From Lachnospiraceae bacterium UBA4292 (GTDB taxonomy: Bacteria > Bacillota > Clostridia > Lachnospirales > Lachnospiraceae), in contig DGVE01000165.1 of the NCBI GenBank assembly GCA_002395865.1, forward strand, positions 1 through 16,043: 16,043 nucleotides of DNA, given 5' to 3'. A model generated the notes under the pieces. It saw only the letters and a list, made by a program, of their open reading frames with translations, made no database searches and was not told the origin of the DNA. Shown in pieces: positions 9,001-13,745 of this stretch. Made by a program: the position numbers and the translations under genes. Positions within the stretch are counted from its first letter, which is position 1. Each line of letters starts with the position of its first letter.

Positions 9001-9507
9001 TCCCTTGCCGAATACCTTCTCGTGCCAGAGCGCGGCCTCCTTCGCCTTGTCGTACATATTCAACTGAAGATATCTGGCCACCTCGCCCGCCAGACAAGCC
9101 GAACAGCAGATGAGCCCCTCATGGTACTGCTCGAGAAGCTCCCTGTCGGCTCTGGGCTTATAATAAAACCCTTCCGTGTAACTCTTGGAAACTATCTTCA
9201 CCAGATTGCGGTATCCGGTATCATTTTCGGCGAGAAGGATGAGGTGGTAATATCTCTCGTCGTTCGTGCCCTTCTCCCTTTCAAAACGCGAGCCCGGGGC
9301 GACGTATATCTCACAGCCTATTATCGGCTTTATGCCCTGCTTTTTGCACTCCCTGTAGAACTTTATCACGCCGAACATATTGCCGTGGTCGGTTATCGCG
9401 AGGCTCGTCATGCCGAGCTCCTTCGCCCTGGCCACAAGCTCCTCTATGCGGCAGTAACCGTCCAGAAGGCTGTATTCGGTATGCTGATGAAGATTAACGT
9501 AAGCCAT
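6034..9507 (-). CDS. dnaE: DNA polymerase III alpha subunit, DnaE type
   Basis: Replicative C-family DNA polymerase of 1157 residues. In Firmicutes that also have PolC, DnaE usually extends primers on the lagging strand. The ATG at 9507 (MAYVNLHQHTEYSLLDG) is the family N-terminus; a start at 9528 would fall inside the terminator hairpin. The upstream site is G-rich (GGGGGG, 4 bases before the ATG) rather than AGGAGG. The N-terminal PHP domain keeps HQH (7-9), TDHG (39-42) and NDVH (205-208), so its metal site looks intact. The polymerase core has PGRGSAAGS (356-364), PDIDVD (396-401, with D399 and D401) and D556 in KMDFLGL. QMSFF (917-921) fits a beta-clamp binding motif at the place E. coli DnaE has one. 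An OB fold covers about 998-1075. No intein or frameshift is visible. Confidence 0.98.
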   Translation of the reverse strand: MAYVNLHQHTEYSLLDGYCRIEELVARAKELGMTSLAITDHGNMFGVIKFYRECKKQGIKPIIGCEIYVAPGSRFEREKGTNDERYYHLILLAENDTGYRNLVKIVSKSYTEGFYYKPRADRELLEQYHEGLICCSACLAGEVARYLQLNMYDKAKEAALWHEKVFGKGNYFLELQDHGYSVQQTVNAGIMRLSKETGIEMVCTNDVHYVLPEDAVPHDYLLCIQTAKKFDDEDRMRYEGGQFYLKSEQEMRALFPYALQAVDNTEKIAQRCNVEIEFGNYKLPKYPLPEGETDAKHYLRALCEKGLSDKYEVTDELRERLGYELSVIESMGFVDYFLIVWDFINFAKTHDIPVGPGRGSAAGSLVAYCLGITDIEPTGYALIFERFLNPERVTMPDIDVDICYVRRREVIDYVTRKYGKDHVSQIVTFGTLAARGVIKDVGRVMDLPYALCDTISKMIPARDPENANSQISIDRAFALNPELKEKYDSDEDVKKLIDIAKKLEGLPRHTSVHAAGVVISPRPVDEYVPLSADAEGVVTTQYTMTVLEELGLLKMDFLGLRTLTVIHDAIKLIEKNRGIKLDIRNIDMKDAKVYASIGTGHTEGVFQLESSGMMNFMKELKPGNIEDVIAGIALYRPGPMDFIPKYLAGKNDATSVTYDCPQLRPILEPTYGCIVYQEQVMQIVRDLAGYTMGRSDMVRRAMSKKKTSVMEKERQNFVYGNAKEGVAGCIANGISEEVANRIYDEMTDFAKYAFNKSHAAAYAVVAYQTAYLKYHYKAEFMAALMTSFLDRIEKVTYYVRLCKKMGINVIAPDINLCETGFSVSGDSIVYGLASIKSVGQAVINTIVDEREIGGRYTSLADFIDRVCTKNVSRKVVECLIKAGAFDGFEGTRREKLMVYSQLMDEAAKRSKNSMAGQMSFFDMMSPQQRQEYAIQMPKAGEFDKKTLLEYEREVLGFYMSGHPLEEYQPLIDRFANACAADFAVDEETGETGVVDGKSVTVGGIVTAVRTKITRSNKPMAFVTIEDMTGSVEALVFPATWEKIDKKPYEGSRVFINGRVSTEETGAKLLAQSLFYFDDAPRQVWVRFNTPADYSAASGRLFGILRRFPGRDTACVYIRDPRSFKKLDSLGVRSCPELIEALGRAFGAENISEKTVKF

Positions 9508-9518
9508 AATACCCCCCG

Positions 9519-9549
9519 AAAAAAGCATAGCCAGGGATGACCCCTGGCT
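9519..9549 (-). terminator. Terminator or attenuator between the HPr-like gene and dnaE
   Basis: Minus-strand bases 9549-9542 and 9536-9529 form a perfect 8-bp stem (AGCCAGGG with CCCTGGCT) with a 5-base loop. Four bases later there is a run of six T (9524-9519). The dnaE ribosome binding site follows immediately. Only about 20 bases separate the stem from the dnaE start, so no promoter fits between them. dnaE must depend on read-through or on a promoter inside the upstream gene. Confidence 0.75.
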
Positions 9550-9558
9550 CAGATAACA

Positions 9559-9819
9559 CTAAACAGTTTTCCCTGTGAGAAATCCCGCCACAGCCTGTAT
9601 GGCATCGGCTTCATCCTCTCCCTGCGCCGAGATCGTGAGCTCGTCGCCCGGCATCAGTCCCAGAGTCATCATACCCATTATGGACTTGGCGTTGAAGCTT
9701 TTCGTAGCTTTCTCTATGTACACCGAAGAGCTGAACCTGCTGGCCTGCTGTACCAGCATAGCCACCGGCCTGACATCCTGCGCCTCATTCACATTTACGG
9801 TAACTGTTTCCTTTAACAT
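9559..9819 (-). CDS. crh: Crh-like HPr paralogue: Ser46 present, His15 replaced by Asp
   Basis: Small cytoplasmic HPr-fold protein of 86 residues (B. subtilis Crh has 85, HPr 88). The ATG at 9819 is chosen because AAAGGAG ends 5 bases upstream; a GTG at 9834 would be too close. With this start, residue numbers coincide exactly with HPr: the phosphocarrier motif HARP becomes D15-V-R17-P18, while the regulatory site N43-A-K-S46-IMG is intact. Without His15 it cannot accept phosphate from enzyme I, but it keeps the site phosphorylated by HprK. That is the hallmark of Crh, which has Gln15 in B. subtilis and acts as a CcpA cofactor and metabolic regulator. Its position directly after whiA (11-base gap) also matches B. 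subtilis crh. A plain ptsH reading is less likely because of residue 15. The symbol is by analogy. Confidence 0.85.
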   Translation of the reverse strand: MLKETVTVNVNEAQDVRPVAMLVQQASRFSSSVYIEKATKSFNAKSIMGMMTLGLMPGDELTISAQGEDEADAIQAVAGFLTGKTV

Positions 9820-9830
9820 CCATGCTCCTT

Positions 9831-10787
9831 TCACAGGTCGTTTCTCAATTCCTGTGCAATTCTTTTGATCTTTCTCAGGCGGTGGTTCACTCCGCTCTTG
9901 CCCGTGGGGGGATTGAGCATCTCTCCGAGCTCCCTAAGGGGCATGTCCGGATACTGAAGCCGCAGCCTCGCCACATCATACAACTCCCCGCTCAAACTTT
10001 CAAGCCCTATTTTGCTTGCGATGAGCTCTATATCCTCGCACTGGTCCAGTCCGGCGCTTATAGTCTTTACCATGTTCGCCATCTCGCAGTTTTGCGCGCG
10101 GTTCAGAGAGTTCGCTATCTCCTTGTTCACGCGGACATTCTCCATCTCCATGAGGCTCCTGTATGTCTCTATGACATTCAGGAAGTCCGAGATGTGATTG
10201 CCCTCCTTGAGGTACATGACATAACAGTCCTTCACGCTCGAGCGCTTTCTGAGGATATACCTTGCAGCCTGCTCCCCGCTCTCCGAAAAGGTGTCGACGG
10301 CGCGGCACAGCTGTGCGGCCATCTCCTCGTCCCCTGTCACTATCTCCAGATGGTAGCTCTTCGAGGGATCGGTGACCGAACCCGCCGCCAGAAAGCAGCC
10401 TCTGATGAAAGCCCTCTTGCAGCAGCTCTTATAGAGAAGGAGCTCATTCACCGTCTTATCACCCGGTTCAAGCTTAAGCGCCTCCAGCACCTCACGGACA
10501 TTTTCACGCCCTGTGATGCCTATTGCATAGCGCATCTTCTGTCCCCTGCCGCTGTGTCTTATGACACATACAGCGAGGTCTATATTAAATGTTTTTTTCA
10601 ATAAAGTAAAGCATTTTTTTGCACAGCACGGATTTTCAAAGAATATCTTAAGTTTTCCGTCCCCGAACTCGGTCTCACTCAGTATGATCAGACCCGCCAG
10701 TTCGGCCAGTACGCAGTGTCTTCTGGACGATATTCTCTCCTGAGCTTCCTGCTTTACACGCATTGAAAATGACTGTTTTTCCGCCAT
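9831..10787 (-). CDS. whiA: WhiA-family DNA-binding regulator
   Basis: WhiA proteins combine a LAGLIDADG-endonuclease-like fold, without catalytic activity, with a C-terminal helix-turn-helix. They control sporulation and division genes in Streptomyces and influence division and chromosome segregation in B. subtilis. The 318-residue length matches the family (B. subtilis about 316). RGCFLAAGSV (129-138) and SYHLEIV (144-150) are family signatures in the homing-endonuclease-like half. The helix-turn-helix lies at about 284-311, with LRELGEMLNPP and KSGVNHRLRK. The ATG at 10787 lies 3 bases after the murB stop, with GAGGG inside the murB end as its ribosome binding site. In many Firmicutes rapZ and glmR lie just before whiA; here murB does. 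Confidence in the family is high. Confidence 0.96.
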   Translation of the reverse strand: MAEKQSFSMRVKQEAQERISSRRHCVLAELAGLIILSETEFGDGKLKIFFENPCCAKKCFTLLKKTFNIDLAVCVIRHSGRGQKMRYAIGITGRENVREVLEALKLEPGDKTVNELLLYKSCCKRAFIRGCFLAAGSVTDPSKSYHLEIVTGDEEMAAQLCRAVDTFSESGEQAARYILRKRSSVKDCYVMYLKEGNHISDFLNVIETYRSLMEMENVRVNKEIANSLNRAQNCEMANMVKTISAGLDQCEDIELIASKIGLESLSGELYDVARLRLQYPDMPLRELGEMLNPPTGKSGVNHRLRKIKRIAQELRNDL

Positions 10788-10790
10788 TTA

Positions 10791-11684
10791 CTATATGCCC
10801 TCGAACTTTATCTCCGGCTCCAGCTCCACGCCGTATCTCGCGTAGACCCTCTCGCACACTCTGTCAATGAGCTCCATCACGTCGGCGGCCTTCGCGTTCC
10901 CGAGATTCACTATAAATCCCGCGTGTTTCTCGGATACACAGGCGTCGTTCACTCTCTCGCCCTTGAGCCCCGCTTCCTCTATGAGCCTTCCCGTGAAATC
11001 ACCCTCCGGGCGCTTAAATGTGCTTCCGGCGCTCGGGTATTCAAGGGGCTGCTTTAAGCGTCTGGCACTCATCAGCTGCTCCATCTTCTCCCATATCGCC
11101 TCGCCGCTGCACTCATTAAGCTCAAGCTCCGCCATGAGCACTGTCCAGCCGTTTGAGAGAACATTACTGCTCCTGTAACCCATCTCAAGAGCTCCTGCCT
11201 CGAGCCTCTTCACCTCTCCCGAGGCGTCCATTACGGTGACATAGCGCAGCACATCCGCCATCTGTCCGCCGTAGGCGCCGGCGTTCATCACCACGGCTCC
11301 GCCCACGCTTCCGGGTATACCGTACGCGAACTCAAGCCCCGTGAGGCCTTCATTCGCCGCGTAAACAGCCACATTCGTGAGCCCTGCCCCGCAGCTGCAC
11401 ACGATCCTGCCTTCGTCCCTCCTGACATCCGCCATCCTCTCCGTGGAGATGACCAGCTTGTCGATGCCTTTATCTCCGACGAGCAGGTTGGTTCCCCTGC
11501 CTGTCACGAAATACTCCGTATTCCATCTCTTCGCGAGGGTGATCAGGTTCTTCAGCTGGACCACGCTCTCGGGGCGTGCGTAGACCTTCGCGGGTCCTCC
11601 GATCTTAAAAGAGGTGTGTCTTTTCATGGGCTCATCGCGCAGGACATCGATATTCTCTCTCTCAATATCTTCAAAAAGCCCCAT
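10791..11684 (-). CDS. murB: UDP-N-acetylenolpyruvoylglucosamine reductase (MurB, type II)
   Basis: FAD-dependent cytoplasmic enzyme that reduces UDP-GlcNAc-enolpyruvate to UDP-N-acetylmuramate with NADPH, an early step of peptidoglycan synthesis. At 297 residues it has the shorter type II form of Firmicutes. FAD-binding motifs are KIGGPA (27-32), GRGTNLLV (62-69), and IPGSVGGAVVMNAGAYGG (123-140). Catalytic residues visible are Arg171 in YRSS, Ser221 in AGSTFKRP (proton donor) and the C-terminal Glu in PEIKF (about 291). The ATG at 11684 is 6 bases after the hprK stop, and GGAGG inside the hprK end is its likely ribosome binding site at a slightly long spacing. With hprK upstream and whiA 3 bases downstream it is clearly operonic. 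Confidence 0.97.
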   Translation of the reverse strand: MGLFEDIERENIDVLRDEPMKRHTSFKIGGPAKVYARPESVVQLKNLITLAKRWNTEYFVTGRGTNLLVGDKGIDKLVISTERMADVRRDEGRIVCSCGAGLTNVAVYAANEGLTGLEFAYGIPGSVGGAVVMNAGAYGGQMADVLRYVTVMDASGEVKRLEAGALEMGYRSSNVLSNGWTVLMAELELNECSGEAIWEKMEQLMSARRLKQPLEYPSAGSTFKRPEGDFTGRLIEEAGLKGERVNDACVSEKHAGFIVNLGNAKAADVMELIDRVCERVYARYGVELEPEIKFEGI

Positions 11685-11690
11685 AAAACG

Positions 11691-12653
11691 TCAGATGCCT
11701 CCGTTCTCCTGCTTGCGTCTGTACTCCTCCATCATCCTGTTCTGGACTCTGTTGTAGAGCTCCCTCGCGGCATCGTAACCCATCATCTTCTGCCTGTAGT
11801 TTACCGCTGCGGACTCCACGATGATGGCCAGATTTCGACCGGGTCTTATGGGTATGTTGTGGCATACTACCTTATTGCCCAGGATTTCGGTGTACTGCTG
11901 CTCGAGACCCATGCGGTCGTACTCCTTCTGCCTGTCCCACTCCTCGAGCTTGATGACCATATTGATGGCCTGCGAGTCCTTGACGCACTCCACGCCGAAG
12001 AGAGTCTTTACGTCCACGATACCTATACCACGCAGCTCTATGAAATGCCTTGTGATCTCGGGTGCCGAGCCCACGAGTGTCTCATCACTTACCTTTCTGA
12101 TCTCCACCACATCGTCGCTCACGAGTCTGTGGCCTCTCTTTATGAGTTCCAGCGCCGCCTCGGATTTACCGATGCCGCTCTCGCCTGTGATCAGCACGCC
12201 CTCGCCGTACACATCGACTAAAACGCCGTGCATGGAGATGCACGGAGCCAGCTGCACCTTCAGCCATCTGACCACCTCGGCCGTGATATCGGTCGTGGTC
12301 AGCTGAGTTATAAATATGGGGCAGTTGTTGTCCGTCGCCTTCTGGATCATCATCTCATCAGGCATCAGGTTACGGCAGAACACTATGCAGGGTATCTTGC
12401 TCGCGCACAGCTTCTCAAACCTTGCCCACCTCTCCTGCTCGGGGAGGTTCTTCAGATACGCGTACTCCACGTTTCCTATTATCTGCACCCTCTCGTTGTC
12501 GAAATAGTCGTAAAAGCCCGTCAGCTGAAGCGCGGGCCTGTTGATATCCGGCTGCGACAGCTTCACCTTCTCATAGCTGACCTCCGGTGTCAGCTCCTGA
12601 AAGCGCATCTTCGCCACCAGCTCCTTAAGTAATACAAATGAATTGTCCTGCAT
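11691..12653 (-). CDS. hprK: HPr kinase/phosphorylase
   Basis: Bifunctional cytoplasmic sensor of glycolytic state. It phosphorylates Ser46 of HPr and Crh when ATP and fructose bisphosphate are high, and removes the phosphate when inorganic phosphate is high. The ATG at 12653 (MQDNSFVLLK) follows GGAGG by five bases and gives 320 residues, near the usual 310. An in-frame ATG at 12728 lies upstream of the promoter -10 and is rejected. The N-terminal domain has INRPALQLTGFYDYF (37-51). The kinase domain has His142, a Walker-A loop GESGIGKS (157-164), Asp180 and Asp181, the family signature ELRGIGIVDV (206-215) and the phosphorylase loop IRPGRN (269-274). It heads the operon that also contains its likely substrate, the Crh-like protein at 9559-9819. 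Confidence 0.97.
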   Translation of the reverse strand: MQDNSFVLLKELVAKMRFQELTPEVSYEKVKLSQPDINRPALQLTGFYDYFDNERVQIIGNVEYAYLKNLPEQERWARFEKLCASKIPCIVFCRNLMPDEMMIQKATDNNCPIFITQLTTTDITAEVVRWLKVQLAPCISMHGVLVDVYGEGVLITGESGIGKSEAALELIKRGHRLVSDDVVEIRKVSDETLVGSAPEITRHFIELRGIGIVDVKTLFGVECVKDSQAINMVIKLEEWDRQKEYDRMGLEQQYTEILGNKVVCHNIPIRPGRNLAIIVESAAVNYRQKMMGYDAARELYNRVQNRMMEEYRRKQENGGI

Positions 12654-12706
12654 GTGTTCCTCCAACTGTTTTATGTGAAGTTTTTTCGTCCACTCTTGTA
12701 TCAAAG

Positions 12707-12735
12707 ATATTACGATATTTTTCGGCACATGTAAA
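12707..12735 (-). promoter_or_regulatory. Predicted sigma-A promoter of the hprK operon
   Basis: On the minus strand -35 TTTACA (12735-12730) and -10 TAATAT (12712-12707) are separated by exactly 17 bases. The predicted start is near 12700, giving a leader of about 45 bases to the hprK ATG. No other promoter of this quality is evident before dnaE, so this one probably drives hprK, murB, whiA and crh. Confidence 0.75.
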
Positions 12736-12747
12736 GAGCAAATTTCA

Positions 12748-12770
12748 GCCCCCGGAGCTTAGCCGGGGGC
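12748..12770. promoter_or_regulatory. GC-rich perfect hairpin between divergent promoters
   Basis: GCCCCCGG (12748-12755) and CCGGGGGC (12763-12770) form a perfect 8-bp stem with a 7-base loop. It lies about 12 bp upstream of the hprK -35 and about 28 bp upstream of the plus-strand promoter. Neither side has a U-run, and no gene ends here, so it is not an obvious terminator. It could be an insulating structure, a protein site or a remnant terminator. Confidence 0.5.
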
Positions 12771-12774
12771 CGGG

Positions 12775-12826
12775 ATGAAAATAATATGAAAATTTCATGG
12801 ACATCCTATGTCTTATATGGTATTGT
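12775..12826 (+). promoter_or_regulatory. Predicted promoter of the membrane-protein gene, with repeats upstream
   Basis: -35 TGGACA (12798-12803) and -10 TATTGT (12821-12826) have a 17-base spacer, and the start should be near 12833. Just upstream are two direct copies of ATGAAAAT (12775-12782 and 12786-12793) spaced 11 bp apart, one helical turn. The second lies within a perfect dyad ATGAAA-A-TTTCAT (12786-12798) that touches the -35. The repeats look like a regulator site, but the regulator is unknown. Confidence 0.55.
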
Positions 12827-12867
12827 ATCTGCAGAAATACCTAAAACATAAAAAGAGGAATATCTTT

Positions 12868-13575
12868 ATGAATGAAAGCTATATATTAAACGGCAAGCCT
12901 GTAAGCGCGGACGGAACACCGACTCCCGACGCCCCGAAGAAAAAGAAGAAGCATACCGGCCTTCTCATCACACTGATTTCTCTGCTGATTCCGATCATTA
13001 TCGCCGGAGCCGTGCTGCTGTGGCTTTTGGTATTCACCTACAGTCCGAAATTTCAGGTAAATGCACTCGAATTCGACCTGAGAACCACTGCCGGAAGTCT
13101 TCGCGAGATGGGCTTCGTTCTGTGCAATTCGAAGGGCGAGGAGCGAACGACCAATACCAACGTCTACCCCAGATATATCTACGACAGCAAGTTCTATCTG
13201 TACGTCGAGGACGATGACGAAGAGCTTAGGTACACCGGTCTGGTTGTAGAGTTCGTGAACACCTCCAAAAACACCAAGAAGCTGAACGAATGCTCCATCT
13301 TCGAGCTCTGGTACTACCCCGCAGCCCAGTCACTGGATCTGGATGTAAAGCTCGACGGAATCGACCTGTCGTATGCCGTGTACGACGACGATCTGGCTCC
13401 GCTTCTGAAGAAGTCAAAGATACCCTTTGACGCAAAGGAGATCGACAGATTCGTGGACGGTGACGCGGAAAAGCTCCATGACTACAACACGCTTTACGCC
13501 TACACGGTGAACATCGACAAGAATAAAAAAGACGTGGTCTTCTACTTCTGCAGAAACGAAAAAGTAAGCCATTGA
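12868..13575 (+). CDS. Uncharacterised single-pass membrane protein
   Basis: I do not recognise this 235-residue protein. The ATG at 12868 (MNESYILNGK) follows GAGG by about 10 bases; an in-frame ATG at 12808 lies upstream of the -10 and is rejected. The N-terminus is short and polar with a proline-rich stretch (about 17-23) and a lysine cluster (24-28). One strong transmembrane segment follows (about 31-57). By the positive-inside rule the N-terminus should be cytoplasmic and the remaining roughly 178 residues outside. The external part is acidic, with DDDEE at about 116-120, and many strand-like stretches with aromatic residues, and has no catalytic motif I can name. It is divergent from hprK and has its own promoter and terminator, so it is monocistronic. 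No domain assignment is possible by eye. Confidence 0.85.
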   Translation: MNESYILNGKPVSADGTPTPDAPKKKKKHTGLLITLISLLIPIIIAGAVLLWLLVFTYSPKFQVNALEFDLRTTAGSLREMGFVLCNSKGEERTTNTNVYPRYIYDSKFYLYVEDDDEELRYTGLVVEFVNTSKNTKKLNECSIFELWYYPAAQSLDLDVKLDGIDLSYAVYDDDLAPLLKKSKIPFDAKEIDRFVDGDAEKLHDYNTLYAYTVNIDKNKKDVVFYFCRNEKVSH

Positions 13576-13581
13576 CGCATC

Positions 13582-13611
13582 ACGCTCCCCTGTTTCCGGG
13601 GGAGCGTTTTT
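13582..13611 (+). terminator. Intrinsic terminator of the membrane-protein gene
   Basis: ACGCTCCCC (13582-13590) pairs with GGGGAGCGT (13599-13607) in a 9-bp GC-rich stem with an 8-base loop. It runs directly into TTTTT (13607-13611). The hairpin starts 7 bases after the stop codon. It separates the membrane-protein gene from the large ORF downstream. Confidence 0.92.
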
Positions 13612-13632
13612 GCTTATTTCCAAAATCTTTTG

Positions 13633-13725
13633 CAGATGTTGGACATCTGTTGGACACGGGGCGCTAAACTATGGCCGTACGATTTAAGTTCACGCATCGC
13701 GGTGTCCGGATACACAGAAGTATCC
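13633..13725 (+). promoter_or_regulatory. Repeat-rich leader region of the large repeat-protein gene
   Basis: The 134 bases between the terminator and the ATG at 13746 hold several small symmetries. CAGATGT-TGG-ACATCTG (13633-13649) is a 7-bp inverted repeat. TGTTGGACA occurs twice (13637-13645 and 13648-13656) at an 11-bp period. GGATAC (13708-13713) pairs with GTATCC (13720-13725) shortly before the ribosome binding site. TTGGAC could serve as a -35, but I found no -10 at a proper distance, so no promoter is called. No riboswitch class I know fits. Confidence 0.4.
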
Positions 13726-13745
13726 CGCCCTGGAAAGGAAGATAT

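Noticed and set aside
9820..9834. GTG start at 9834 for the HPr-like gene
   Set aside because: The AAAGGAG site lies after the GTG and directly before the ATG at 9819. The ATG start also aligns residues 15, 17, 18 and 46 with HPr.
12654..12728. Longer HprK starting at 12728
   Set aside because: That start lies upstream of the -10 element. The ATG at 12653 has GGAGG at ideal distance and gives family length.
12808..12867. ATG at 12808 as start of the membrane protein
   Set aside because: It falls between the predicted -35 and -10, so it would not be in the transcript. The ATG at 12868 has a ribosome binding site.
13612..13745. Riboswitch upstream of the large ORF
   Set aside because: Short stems and a CACGC stretch are present, but the conserved cores of the classes considered (c-di-GMP types, fluoride, guanidine, glutamine) are not.
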